Source of the DNA: Bradyrhizobium sp. cir1
Lineage (GTDB): Bacteria; Pseudomonadota; Alphaproteobacteria; Rhizobiales; Xanthobacteraceae
Reading direction: 5' to 3'
Assembly: GCF_014198245.1 (NCBI RefSeq)
Contig: NZ_JACIHE010000043.1
Coordinates: 1-41,514, forward strand
Length of the DNA: 41,514 bases
The notes under the pieces are model-generated. The model worked only from the letters and a program-made list of their open reading frames with translations. It was not told the origin of the DNA and made no database searches. The position numbers were made by a program, and so were the translations under genes. Shown here one piece after another: positions 27,063-36,624 of this stretch; the stretch's first letter is position 1; every line of letters begins with the position of its first letter.

Positions 27063-28529
27063 ATGTCCGAAACGATGCCGAGATTGGTTGGGTTGCTGGG
27101 AGGCGGAGTGATCGGCGGCGGCTGGGCCGCTCGGTTTCTCCTCAATGGAGTTAACGTCCGTCTGTATGACCCGTCACCCGGTGCGGTCGAGTATGTGCAG
27201 AAGATGCTGACAAATGCGCGTCGGGCCTATCGACGGCTGCCCCCGTTGCCGCTGCCCCCCGAAGGGGCGCTGACCGTTGTGGAAACGGTTGCAGAAGCGG
27301 TGCATGGTGCCGAACTGGTGCAGGAGTCCGCGCCCGAGCGCCTGGAGCTCAAGCAGGAGTTGCTTGCGGCGGCCGATCGGGAGACTCCGCCCGAGGTCCT
27401 GATCTGCTCCTCGACTTCCGGGTTGCGGCCATCGTTGCTGCAAGCGCGGATGAAACACCGCGATCGCCTGCTCGTCGCACACCCGTTCAACCCGGTATAC
27501 CTTCTGCCGCTGGTTGAACTATGCGCTGGAGAGGGCAACGCATCTGCGTCGTCTTTGGCGCGGGCGGCAGAGATCTATCGCGCGGTGGGGATGCACCCCA
27601 TCGTAGTGCGCAAAGAGATGGACGGGTTCGTCGCAAACCGGCTGCAGGAGGCGATGTGGCGCGAGGCGCTTTGGCTGGTGCACGACGATGTTGCGACCGT
27701 CCAGGAGGTTGACGATGCGATCCGGTACTCCTTCGGACTGCGCAGAGCGGTCGTAGGACCCTTCCGCGTTGGCGGTGGTGGAACTGGCATGCGTCAGTTC
27801 CTGGAGAAATGGGGACCCGGACTGAAGTGGCCATGGACGAAGCTCACCGACGTCCCCGAACTCACTGATGCATTCGTAGACAAACTCGTTAAGCAAACCG
27901 ACGCACGAGGCGAGAACCCGACGGGACCGGAGCTTGAGCAGAAGCGCGACGACTGCCTGGTGGCTGTGCTGCAGGGATTGCGCTCACAGACCTATGGCGC
28001 CGGCGAGACGCTTGCGCGCTGGGAACAGAATCTGCGTCACCGCATTCCCCAGCCGACTGGCGGTCCGGGGCCACTGCGGATGCCAACTATAGAGATGCCG
28101 TCTGATTGGCTTGACTACAATGGCCACGTCACAGAAAAGCGCTACCTTGAACTCTGCGGCTACGGCACCGAGAACGTTCTCCGCTACATCGGCATCGACG
28201 ACGAGTACCGCTCAGAATGCGGTAGCTACTTTACGCTTGAGACACACCTGTCCCACATCCGCGAACTGTATGCCGGCGATCGCATCCAGGTGCTTACACA
28301 GGTCCTGGACGCCGACGATAAACGCCTTCACCTTTTCCACGTGCTCGCACGCGAGGGTGACGAGGCACCGGTGGCAACCGGTGAGCAGATGTTGATTCAC
28401 GTCAAGGCTGGTGCGGGACGTAGCGGACCCGCGCAGGGCAATGTACGGAAGCGCGTACTGGAGTTGGCGCGGGTGCACGCGGAGCTACCCCGTCCAGAAC
28501 GCGCGGGCGCAAGCATTCGGCTACGCTGA
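27063..28529 (+). CDS. lcdH: L-carnitine 3-dehydrogenase fused to betainyl-CoA thioesterase
   Basis: 488 residues in two parts. Residues 1-330 are a 3-hydroxyacyl-CoA-dehydrogenase-type enzyme with the NAD motif 'GGGVIGGGW' (13-21), the catalytic histidine H140 in 'AHPFNPVYLLPLVEL', and the 'KEMDGFVANRLQ' motif at 184-195. Residues about 343-450 form a hot-dog 4HBT thioesterase, with the acidic residue D351 in 'DYNGHV'. Such a fusion is known for L-carnitine dehydrogenases of rhizobia and relatives. It oxidises carnitine to 3-dehydrocarnitine, and the thioesterase half would release glycine betaine from betainyl-CoA formed by the BKACE. I chose the ATG at 27063, 13 bases after the BKACE stop, so the two genes are coupled. 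An ATG at 27042 overlapping that stop is the alternative. Confidence 0.9.
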   Translation: MSETMPRLVGLLGGGVIGGGWAARFLLNGVNVRLYDPSPGAVEYVQKMLTNARRAYRRLPPLPLPPEGALTVVETVAEAVHGAELVQESAPERLELKQELLAAADRETPPEVLICSSTSGLRPSLLQARMKHRDRLLVAHPFNPVYLLPLVELCAGEGNASASSLARAAEIYRAVGMHPIVVRKEMDGFVANRLQEAMWREALWLVHDDVATVQEVDDAIRYSFGLRRAVVGPFRVGGGGTGMRQFLEKWGPGLKWPWTKLTDVPELTDAFVDKLVKQTDARGENPTGPELEQKRDDCLVAVLQGLRSQTYGAGETLARWEQNLRHRIPQPTGGPGPLRMPTIEMPSDWLDYNGHVTEKRYLELCGYGTENVLRYIGIDDEYRSECGSYFTLETHLSHIRELYAGDRIQVLTQVLDADDKRLHLFHVLAREGDEAPVATGEQMLIHVKAGAGRSGPAQGNVRKRVLELARVHAELPRPERAGASIRLR

Positions 28530-28534
28530 GGAGA

Positions 28535-28551
28535 GAACCCCAAAAGGGTTC
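28535..28551 (+). terminator. Possible weak terminator hairpin after lcdH
   Basis: GAACCC (28535-28540) pairs with GGGTTC (28546-28551) around CAAAA, six bases after the stop. There is no T-run, so it is at most a weak or factor-dependent terminator. Confidence 0.3.
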
Positions 28552-28703
28552 AGTGGATTCGATTGTATGAGGGTTTCCAAATCAACTCGACGTGCCGATG
28601 GCTGATGATCTCGTGCTGGGTCTCCTAGAGTCTTCTTTAGATCCCACATGGTACCGGTGGTCGCCTGTCGCAACAGCAACCGTGCCATCATAGCGGTATC
28701 AAG

Positions 28704-28723
28704 CGATCCGGCAAGCCGGATCG
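28704..28723. repeat. Perfect 9-base inverted repeat
   Basis: CGATCCGGC and GCCGGATCG flank a 2-base loop. It may be a REP-like palindrome or a symmetrical protein-binding site. Confidence 0.4.
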
Positions 28724-28855
28724 AAGATCCTCGCTGCGGTACTCCTCGGCGTTGCTGAGCCGTTCGGGATGGAATCGCCTCACCGCATTCGGCCTGCTTC
28801 CTAAGGTTGCCTGCCAAACATCGAGGCAGCGCACCGCAAGGCCAAAAGCCCGCGT

Positions 28856-28876
28856 TGGGGGCGGGATTCGCCCCCA
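28856..28876. repeat. Perfect 8-base GC-rich hairpin upstream of caiD
   Basis: TGGGGGCG (28856-28863) pairs with CGCCCCCA (28869-28876) around GGATT. It lies 116 bases before the caiD start and could affect read-through. Confidence 0.4.
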
Positions 28877-28991
28877 TCAGGTACGCAATCCTCCGAATGG
28901 TTGCACTTGGCAGACTTGAGAGTGTCCCTGAGTGTCTGCGCCGAGCAGGGGCAACTTGATCGGCGCGCCGTTGCTTGCGCTAGGAGAAAAA

Positions 28992-29774
28992 ATGGCTGAG
29001 ATCATAACCGTTCGCCGGGAAGGCCCGATCCTCGAAGTCACGCTAGATCGGCCGAAAGCCAATGCTATCGATTTAGAGACGTCGCAGCGGATGGGGGAAA
29101 CATTTAAGGCGTTCCGCGACGACTCGAACCTACACGTCGCCATCTTGAAAACCGCCGGCGACAAGTTCTTCTGCGCTGGCTGGGACCTCAAGGCAGCGGC
29201 GACCGTGGGTTCTACCAACCTTGACTATGGCGTGGGCGGATTTGGTGGGCTGCAAGAACTGCGCGATCTAAATAAGCCAGTGCTTGCTTGCGTCAATGGC
29301 ATGGCATTCGGCGGCGGCTTCGAGCTGGCACTATCCTGCGATCTGATCTACGCATCTGATCATTCCTCTTTTGCGCTACCGGAGATTCGCGCCGGAGTGC
29401 TGGCCGACGCGGCAACTATCAGGCTGCCGAAACGCATCCCTTATCACGTCGCCATGGAATTGCTCCTCACCGGTCGCCGTATGGACGTCGCCGAAGCGCA
29501 TCGCTGGGGCCTGGTCAATGAGGTCCTCCCCAAAGACAAACTTGAGGAGCGTGTCTGGGAAATCGCGCAGGTGCTCGCCAGTGGGCCGCCGCTGGTCCTT
29601 GCCGCCATCAAGGAGACGGCGCGCGTGGCCGAAACGCTCACCTTTCAGGACGCCATGAATCGCGTGGCACGACGCCAGCTTGCCACAGCCGAGGCCTACA
29701 GCCGCTCAGAAGACAGACTCGAGGGGCCGCGCGCCTTTGCAGAAAAGCGTAGTCCAATTTGGAAGGGAAGATAG
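28992..29774 (+). CDS. caiD: Carnitinyl-CoA dehydratase-like enoyl-CoA hydratase
   Basis: 260 residues of the crotonase family, nearly the length of E. coli CaiD (261). The oxyanion-hole segment is 'CAGWDLKAAA' (61-70), and the catalytic glutamates are E111 in 'GGGFELAL' and E131 in 'ALPEIRAG', the positions used by CaiD. The end ('EGPRAFAEKR-PIWKGR') closely follows the CaiD tail. CaiD interconverts crotonobetainyl-CoA and L-carnitinyl-CoA. Start: ATG at 28992 with TAGGAGAAAAA before it. The downstream tandem CoA-transferase could supply the CoA ester, and the upstream LcdH/BKACE pair would use free carnitine. No caiC or caiA is seen here. A general enoyl-CoA hydratase role cannot be excluded. 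Confidence 0.85.
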   Translation: MAEIITVRREGPILEVTLDRPKANAIDLETSQRMGETFKAFRDDSNLHVAILKTAGDKFFCAGWDLKAAATVGSTNLDYGVGGFGGLQELRDLNKPVLACVNGMAFGGGFELALSCDLIYASDHSSFALPEIRAGVLADAATIRLPKRIPYHVAMELLLTGRRMDVAEAHRWGLVNEVLPKDKLEERVWEIAQVLASGPPLVLAAIKETARVAETLTFQDAMNRVARRQLATAEAYSRSEDRLEGPRAFAEKRSPIWKGR

Positions 29775-29946
29775 CGGGTAATGCCATAACGTTTCAGGAG
29801 ATGGCTGCATTGCACGGTAAGTTTCCCTAGCGCGAGCGATTGGCTGCTCAGACATGCTGCGGCTTGCATCCACCGAAGCGTTTCTCTGGAAGCGATCTGC
29901 GACGTGGGCCAGCAGAAGCTAAATGCTCAATCTAAGCGAACGACAG

Positions 29947-31629
29947 CTACTGCTCTCCAAGATACTTGGAACTACTGCGGAGCGCGTCGTCTGCGGTGCG
30001 GTTGGGCACAGCTTCTGTCCAGCGAACCGACCCGAATGGACGCTCTAGCATACGCCTGACACGCACGGGCGCGGGACCTGTGTGGAAAGCGGTGGCCTGC
30101 CGATCTAGCGCGCGCTCCGATTGTGTCGCGCGGTTGCGCTGGCGTAGGTAGTCGAGCCATGTCGGGCAATGATAACGCTCGGTCCACAATTCGGGATCGG
30201 CAATGTCGCGGGCAACCGACCAGCCATACGCGCCACTACGTTGGCGAAAGAGTTGGACGTCCTGCATCAAATTGTAGAAAGCGCGCGCGTTCTCCTGCGC
30301 GACCCGATACTCGATCTCCACCACGACGGGTCCGCTGCGTCCAGTCAGGGACAGTCTCACTTTGGGGTCCGCGAGCTTTTCAGGTTCGTCATCAAGTTCA
30401 TTGACTGGCGGCATGGGCAACCAAAGCCCGAGGAGAGGGGAGACGAGCATTAAAGCGGCCGCGGCTAAAAGCGCCGTGTCGACCCCAGCGAAATCGGTAA
30501 GGCGACCCCAGCCCCAGCTACCGATCGCAGCACCACCCGAACTTGCTGCCTGATAGGCAGCAAGCGATCGTCCCGCAACCCATCTGGGCGCGGACAGCTG
30601 CACGGCGAGACTGAACAGCACCCAAGACATCATCCAGACGGCCCCCGCCAAGGCCAGCGCTGCAGCCGTAAGGATCGGCACCTGACTCAGGGCCAGCGCA
30701 GCAATCGCGCCGGCCATGGAGAGGGAACAAACGCGGATTGCTGCCTCGCCGCTCATCCGCTTTCGTACTCGAGTGAAGTTAAGCGCCCCAATGACGGCGC
30801 CAATGCCAAAGGCGCTGAGCATCATGCCATAAGTTTCGGCGCCTCCATGCAGCAGATCGCGCGCAACTAGCGGCGTCAGCGCTATAACGGCGCCGCCGAT
30901 CACGCCAAAAATCAACGCGCGGCTCAATACGATCATAATCGATGGCGAATTGATTATGTAGCGCACACCTGAAACGATGGCGCGATGGAGGTTTTCGGGC
31001 GGCAAGCGCGAAGGTTGTGTGACGCGTTTCCATAAAAAAAGGGCGAGCATCAGCGGCAGATATAGCAGCGCGTTGAGCGCGAATGCAGCCACTGCGCCGG
31101 CAATTGCAACGACGAGTCCGCCGATCGCGGGGCCCGCGCTGCGCGCTATATTCCAGCTAATGCTGTTCAGCGCGACTGCCGCTGGCAGAGCTTCCGACGG
31201 AACCTGGTCGCTCACAGAAGATTGCCAGGCAGGGTCCATTAACGCGGCGCCGCTGCCGACGACAAAGCACAGCGCCAGCAGCACGTTTGGCGTAACCAAG
31301 CCGAACCACGCGAGCGTTGCCAGCGCAGTTGCGCCTACGAGCGAGATGCCTAGCGAAACCAGGCATACGACGCGACGGTCATACATGTCAGCGATCGCGC
31401 CGGCTGGCATCGAGATCAGCATAACTGGCAGCATCAGCGCAGTCTGCACCAGTGCGACCATGTCCGCCGCGGATGTCATCTGCGTCATCGCCCAGGCCGC
31501 GCCTACGCTCCTAATCAGCGCCCCCAAATTGGAGAGCAGACTTGCCAACCAGATTCGCCGAAAGGTGGCCTGCCGGAGCGGCGCGATGATGCCATTGGGG
31601 TTAGGGTTAGACTTGGGCTTGTCCGTCAT
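29947..31629 (-). CDS. MFS transporter of the enterobactin-exporter/MFS_3 type with C-terminal extra domain
   Basis: 560 residues. The first ~415 carry about ten to twelve hydrophobic segments with the MFS motif 'GAIADMYDRR' near residue 76-85. This is the DUF894/'transmembrane secretion effector' branch, which includes EntS-like exporters. Residues about 440-560 are soluble and resemble the small stress-response/antibiotic-monooxygenase-like fold often attached to this branch (GPVVVEIEYRVAQENARAFYNLM, shown as blocks). The ATG at 31629 has a poor ribosome binding site. It is transcribed towards caiD, convergent with it. Export of a metabolite, or uptake, in the carnitine block is possible. 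The substrate is unknown. Confidence 0.8.
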   Translation of the reverse strand: MTDKPKSNPNPNGIIAPLRQATFRRIWLASLLSNLGALIRSVGAAWAMTQMTSAADMVALVQTALMLPVMLISMPAGAIADMYDRRVVCLVSLGISLVGATALATLAWFGLVTPNVLLALCFVVGSGAALMDPAWQSSVSDQVPSEALPAAVALNSISWNIARSAGPAIGGLVVAIAGAVAAFALNALLYLPLMLALFLWKRVTQPSRLPPENLHRAIVSGVRYIINSPSIMIVLSRALIFGVIGGAVIALTPLVARDLLHGGAETYGMMLSAFGIGAVIGALNFTRVRKRMSGEAAIRVCSLSMAGAIAALALSQVPILTAAALALAGAVWMMSWVLFSLAVQLSAPRWVAGRSLAAYQAASSGGAAIGSWGWGRLTDFAGVDTALLAAAALMLVSPLLGLWLPMPPVNELDDEPEKLADPKVRLSLTGRSGPVVVEIEYRVAQENARAFYNLMQDVQLFRQRSGAYGWSVARDIADPELWTERYHCPTWLDYLRQRNRATQSERALDRQATAFHTGPAPVRVRRMLERPFGSVRWTEAVPNRTADDALRSSSKYLGEQ

Positions 31630-32371
31630 GTGGGGATCGCGTTATGCTGAATGGCAAGGCTGCCGTTTTCGCTTCGCGACCGGGGCTTTGATCGCTAAGC
31701 CGATTGTGCCGCCAGATGTCGGCGACATGCGTCTTCGCAGGCGCTTTCGGGTAGCACTGCTGCATCGTGCGCGGGTCAGCGCGATTGCCGCTGCAAATGC
31801 AATCGACAGCGAGTCGGACCTTTCGCGCCGACCAGTGGGAAGACGGGCTCTAAGGGGTACCCGACAGCCGCACCACTTGTCCGATCGGTCGCAGCAACGA
31901 CCAAACACGAGGTAGTTGGCTGCCAGCTGCATGCAAGATGAAACAACGTGCACGCTGCATTGGCCGAATCGGGGAAGAAGCCGTCCGATTGTGAGAAAAT
32001 GTGAGGCCTTCATCTCCTCGATGCCTTAAGGCGATCGACGATGCAGGCTCGATCAGCCCGGTATAGATCAGGCGGGCAATCGACACTACTCGTAATCATT
32101 ACGGAGTCCGTCGCTATATCTCGGCAATGAACTAGACTTTCGCGTCGCTTCGAGGTGTTTCTGCAAGTTCGTCCGCACGCCGCGCCGAAGCCGCTTACAA
32201 GCGGCGGCAGTTCAGCAGTTTAAGTGAGCGCGGATGCGACGTCCGAAATGCCTGCATCAGATATGGTCCACTACATCTTCCGATATGTCGTGAGGCCTGC
32301 TCGCGTCTAGCCAAGTTGCTGGGAGAGCCTGCCTGAGTCACGAACGACATTACAAGGCGGCGGACGTCAAC

Positions 32372-32435
32372 TTGACTAAAAATGGGCGTCGCCTAGTAGA
32401 AATTCTGCGTTTGATCGCCAAAAGTGAAGCTTCAG
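32372..32435. repeat. Degenerate repeat, copy B
   Basis: Partner of 25785-25848: same orientation on the plus strand, similar over about 64 bases with scattered mismatches and small indels. Confidence 0.5.
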
Positions 32436-33441
32436 GTCGTCGCGTTCACATCCACAAGTGTTAGACGCAGAAAATGACCGAGCTTTCGGGCAATGGCGCC
32501 AGCGTACGCTAGCTCGGCCCCCGCGCTGCCTGGGAATTGCTCCTGAACGCGTGAGCCAGAGGCGATGAGGCAAGTAGGCACTGAGATGAAAAGAGGAATG
32601 CCAGTAGCTCTGCCAGAGATGCGGTAAGCGATCGAGCGCTTTCTCGTGAGCTGAACCGCAGGATACAACGCGCAGACAGCCATCGAGTGTGTCTCTCCAA
32701 ACAGGCTTGGTAGGCATGGCCCTTGGACGAAAATCCTGACTGTTCTGCGCAGCCGATCGGGGTAGAAGGTCGTGGCTATGTGCAGCTGGATCGTCATGGC
32801 TAAGTGAACGGCCCCGATCCGCAAGGCTGGCTCGCGGATGTTCTGGCTCGCAGCGCCGCCCATCCGGCTCATCGGCTCGACGAGCTTCTGCCCTGATTGA
32901 TCCCGGCAGAAGCGATCTCTAAGGATGTCTTCCACGCTGATCTCGCTACTGCGAGCGGAAATCGCGACATGGTCGCTCATGTCCTCAAAGCGTCAGGGCG
33001 TCTGGACATTCTTTATTGAATGCGGGGCGCCAATCTGGCGTCGCTTCGTATTTCATTGATCGCATTGGAGCCGGCATGCTTGGCGTTTATTGCACTATCG
33101 CGTTTGCTGGCTTCACTTTAGCCGAGAAGCGGCGTCGGCAGCGCTCAGCCGGAGTCCCCTCAAATCCACGTTCCTATGGAGTTTGTGCTCTGCGATGCCA
33201 ACAGCCTCCCGCGATAGCGGCTCATCGATTTAACGTGGCCAAGCCTTGCAGCCCGTGATTCCTCCGCTCGAATGGGGCGTCGACGAAATTGAATGCGCAG
33301 GGATTCTTTACTCCGCGTATCTGGCACTCCGCTATGGCGGATGATCTACCATGAGAGCGACGTTCGCGGTTCCGTCGGCGGTCTACGGAGCGCGACCGCC
33401 CATACGCGGATTGCGTCGACCTTGGAAACAAGCGGTCTTCA

Positions 33442-33462
33442 TTTTGCAGGATTTCTGCAATC
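33442..33462. repeat. Short palindromic repeat, copy 1
   Basis: TTTTGCAG..TTTCTGCAATC: 19 of 21 bases are the same as 36625-36645. The core TTGCAG/CTGCAA is an inverted repeat with a 5-base loop. Confidence 0.4.
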
Positions 33463-33908
33463 TTGGGGTGATCTTCACGATATTTTAGCTTCAACCGTCT
33501 CTAGATTTGCATTGAGCTCTGTTAGATGACGACGATCTCCAAGCCGCCCCCGGGCACTGAACGGAGTGAGCATACAATTGGGATGTCGTGGGCTGCGCAC
33601 ATGCGGGACGAAGCTAATGCTGGCTCGCTGCTCCGGAGGTTATCGTGCAAGCGTCGCTCGGCATGAGCTACGCGGTGCCCGTGGAAGCGGGACTTGGCTT
33701 TATCGGCGTCAGCGTGCAGTCGCCGGCCCGGCGAGGGGCAACATGCTTCAGCAGGCGTTTCGATTCCAGGAGCGCCAACTATTGATGTCGATCGCGCCAG
33801 AGCTGGCGATCTTTTTGCTCGTATTTGCGGCCAAATAAATCGGCGACGCGCTTCGCGACATCCTAGATCCTCGTCCAAGGGACGTCATTCACTAGAGGCT
33901 TGGGAAAT

Positions 33909-36308
33909 ATGCAGTTCGAAAGTCAGCGCGCCTTAGCGGGCATGACGGTGACCGAGATTGGTGGCGGAGCAGCGAGCGCATACTGCGGCAGGCTGCTCGC
34001 CGACGCCGGAGCATCCGTGACGGCCGTCAGAATGATTGGCGATGCGCGCGCCATCGTACGTGAGCGGACGAACCGGGAGCTGGCTATCTCTGCCTACCTG
34101 TCTGCCGATAAGTCCGTGCCCGACCAGCCACTCAAGTTGGAGTCGATTCAACGTCTGTGCCGAGCGGCCGATGTCACGTTGGTCGGCGAAGACTCCAGTT
34201 TCTGCGCCCTCGACGTCAGTCCCAAAAGAGCAACTATCGATCTAACCTGGTTCGGCCGCAAGGGACCCTATAAGACGTGGAGGGGAAGTGATCTTGTCGT
34301 TGAGGCCCTGACCGCGATGCCACATCGCGTCGGACCTGTGGAGGGGCCGCCTCTGCACGCAGGCGACCGTCACGCGACGATGATCGGCGGGGTCACTGCC
34401 TATATCGCTGCAATGGCAGCAATGCTGGCCAAGCCGACCCAAGTTACGCGCCGTTTCGAGCTTAGCATCCTGGAGGCAAACCTTGTGCTCAGCGAAATGG
34501 ACATCCATTATGCGGAAGGAGGCGCGTCGCTAGAGAGGCACGGGATCAACCGCTTCTCCCCCCACGGCCCGGTTGGCATCTATCCTTGCAAGGGCGGCTG
34601 GGTTGGCATCACTGCGACGACGCCCGATCAATGGAAATCGCTCTGCGCCGCCCTGCAGATGGAAAAGGAAGGCGCCGACGAGAAGCTCGCGACACGAGAG
34701 CTGCGGTTTGAACGGCTCGACGAAGTCGAGCAGGCAATGATTCGCGCCCTAGGCGCGGGCACCGCTGAGCAGTGGGCCGAAGTTGGCCGCCGCCATCGGG
34801 TTCCAATCGTGGTGGTGCCCGACGCGGCTGGAATTCTGAGCCACCCGATCTTTGCGGCGCGGGAGTCGCTTGCAGTGCTTTCCGCACGCAGCGGCCAGTT
34901 CAAGGTGCCGCGCACACCCTTCGGTCTCAGCAAGACGCCGACGAGCAAAAGGCTCAATGCAGCGGACGGCGAGCAATTTGCTCACCCCGGGCCCTACGCT
35001 TCTTCACCACAAGGCGAAGCAGCTGAGAATGACTTGCCCTTATCCGGCCTCACGGTCGTCGATTTCACAATGGGCTGGGCCGGACCGTTGGCAAGCCGGT
35101 TGCTAGCCGACCTTGGCGCCGAGGTTCTGAAGATCGAGGCCGGGCGCTATCCCGATTGGTGGCGAGGCGTGAACTGGACGCCGGAATATATCGCGGCGAA
35201 GCAATATGAGGAGGCTAAGCACTACTGCGCGCTCAATCGCGGCAAGCGTGGTATCAGCCTCGATCTCACGAACGCTGCGGGCAAGAAGCTCGCGCTTGCA
35301 CTTGTCGCCAAGGCCGACGCTGTGATCGACAACCAAGCTGCTGGCGTAATGGACAGGCTAGGCCTCGGGTACGGCGATCTCGTCACGGTGAATCCCAATA
35401 TCGTCATGACATCAATGTCGGCTTTCGGAACTGGCAACGCCTGGTCAGACACGCGTGCATACGGCTCAACATTGGAACAAGGATCTGGACTGGTCCATTT
35501 CATGGGCAACCCCGGTACGCCACCGACGATGGCGCATCTCGCCTACGGCGATCCGGTCGGTGGGCTCTACGGCTGTGCATCGCTTCTTACAGCGCTTGCT
35601 TACAAGCGCCATACTGGCGAGGGGCAATACGTCAACGTCAGCATGGTTGAATCCATGCTGCAGTTCACGACGCCGGCGTTGCTGCAATATCAAGCCGATC
35701 CCGCTGCTCCGCTACGCTGGGGGAACCGGCATCCGCTCTTTGCCCCGCACGCTATCTACCAATGCGCAGGGGAGGACCGTTGGCTGGCCATGGCAATCGA
35801 CAGCACGGAGATGTTCGCTAGCCTCGCGCGCGTAATTGGGCGCAGCGAATGGATCGGCGACGCCGCATTCGACTCGGCTGAATCACGAAGGCGGCGCCAC
35901 GATCAGATCGATGCGGCCATCTCAGCCTGGACGACAAAGCAGGAGCCGCACCAAGCGGCTGCTATACTCCAAAAGGCTGGTATCGCGGCGGCGCCCGTCT
36001 TGCACACCGAAGAGATCGTTCAAAACCCGCATCTCATCGAGGCGGGCTTCTTTATCGACCTCGTTCGCGAATTCTCAGGACCCCAGCGCCAAGCCGGCGT
36101 TGCGATTATGCAAGACGGCAAACGACTCGGAGCTCACGCGCCGGCGCCGCGACTCGGCGAGCACAGCTGGCCGATCCTCGAACGACATGTTGGGATCGAG
36201 CGCGCGGCTTATGAGGCGCTGGTGAATGACGGCGTCATCACCTTCGCTCCAACATCCCTTCGAAGGAGTTCATCACTGGCTGACACGAGGACCGCAAAGA
36301 CAACGTAG
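33909..36308 (+). CDS. Tandem (two-domain) class III CoA-transferase, first domain degenerate
   Basis: 799 residues, twice the usual length, with two CaiB/BaiF-type halves in one chain. The second half (about 378-785) has the full set: 'LTVVDFTMGWAGPLASRLLADLGAEVLKIE' in blocks, 'LNRGKRGISLDL', and the catalytic aspartate D548 in 'AYGDPVGGLYG'. The first half (about 8-345) keeps the fold signature 'GRLLADAGASVTAV' and 'TWFGRKGPY', but the aligned catalytic position is T157 in 'RHATMIGG', so it is probably structural. Heteromeric class III enzymes such as BbsEF show a similar division of labour. The ATG at 33909 is chosen; an in-frame TTG lies 9 bases upstream. It may activate carnitine, crotonobetaine or butyrobetaine for CaiD, but that is inference. 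Confidence 0.85.
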   Translation: MQFESQRALAGMTVTEIGGGAASAYCGRLLADAGASVTAVRMIGDARAIVRERTNRELAISAYLSADKSVPDQPLKLESIQRLCRAADVTLVGEDSSFCALDVSPKRATIDLTWFGRKGPYKTWRGSDLVVEALTAMPHRVGPVEGPPLHAGDRHATMIGGVTAYIAAMAAMLAKPTQVTRRFELSILEANLVLSEMDIHYAEGGASLERHGINRFSPHGPVGIYPCKGGWVGITATTPDQWKSLCAALQMEKEGADEKLATRELRFERLDEVEQAMIRALGAGTAEQWAEVGRRHRVPIVVVPDAAGILSHPIFAARESLAVLSARSGQFKVPRTPFGLSKTPTSKRLNAADGEQFAHPGPYASSPQGEAAENDLPLSGLTVVDFTMGWAGPLASRLLADLGAEVLKIEAGRYPDWWRGVNWTPEYIAAKQYEEAKHYCALNRGKRGISLDLTNAAGKKLALALVAKADAVIDNQAAGVMDRLGLGYGDLVTVNPNIVMTSMSAFGTGNAWSDTRAYGSTLEQGSGLVHFMGNPGTPPTMAHLAYGDPVGGLYGCASLLTALAYKRHTGEGQYVNVSMVESMLQFTTPALLQYQADPAAPLRWGNRHPLFAPHAIYQCAGEDRWLAMAIDSTEMFASLARVIGRSEWIGDAAFDSAESRRRRHDQIDAAISAWTTKQEPHQAAAILQKAGIAAAPVLHTEEIVQNPHLIEAGFFIDLVREFSGPQRQAGVAIMQDGKRLGAHAPAPRLGEHSWPILERHVGIERAAYEALVNDGVITFAPTSLRRSSSLADTRTAKTT

Positions 36309-36415
36309 GAAACCAACTGCCTTCTGAACGAGTTCACCATCGCTGCGATCCGACAGGGGGCGCCATGAATGCGCGTACCAGCACACCGGCTGCCGGCGCC
36401 GTCCCGGTCTGCTCT

Positions 36416-36441
36416 GGACCGCTCCGGTACTGGAGCGGTCC
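36416..36441. terminator. Strong 10-base-pair hairpin after the tandem CoA-transferase
   Basis: GGACCGCTCC (36416-36425) is exactly complementary to GGAGCGGTCC (36432-36441) around a 6-base loop, 107 bases after the stop. No T-run follows, so termination is likely only partial or Rho-assisted. Confidence 0.45.
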
Positions 36442-36624
36442 CCGATCTAGAAGCGAGTCGAGATTGGACGAAGCATCCTCAGTCGCGTCGACAGCCTTGT
36501 TCATGCCGTTGACGCCGAATGGCTACACCTCGGCGCCATGGCCAACAATCCCCTGATGGTTGCGCCACGGAGTTGCTGCTTTCAGGTCGGCCTTGAAGCC
36601 GATGTCGGCAGAAGGCGCCGCTGA

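Larger units (their letters stand above)
28530..28991. other. Intergenic region with several perfect hairpins
   Basis: 462 bases between lcdH and caiD. Three strong inverted repeats are present (28535-28551, 28704-28723, 28856-28876). No gene is supportable. The minus-strand open frame here is unconvincing. Confidence 0.45.
31630..33908. other. Long stretch without recognisable genes
   Basis: About 2.3 kb. A minus-strand frame at 32432-32980 (182 codons) is the longest and begins with reasonable composition, but no family can be recognised and the overlapping frames are equally open. Copy B of a degenerate repeat lies at 32372-32435, and a short palindrome at 33442-33462. The region looks like mobile-element or decayed gene scar. 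The promoter of the tandem CoA-transferase should be near its right end. Confidence 0.4.

Noticed and set aside
32432..32980. 182-codon minus-strand frame as a gene
   Set aside because: No family features, no convincing ribosome binding site, and overlapping frames are equally open.
31630..33908. CRISPR or tandem repeats in the long gene-free stretch
   Set aside because: No regularly spaced repeats were found by eye.
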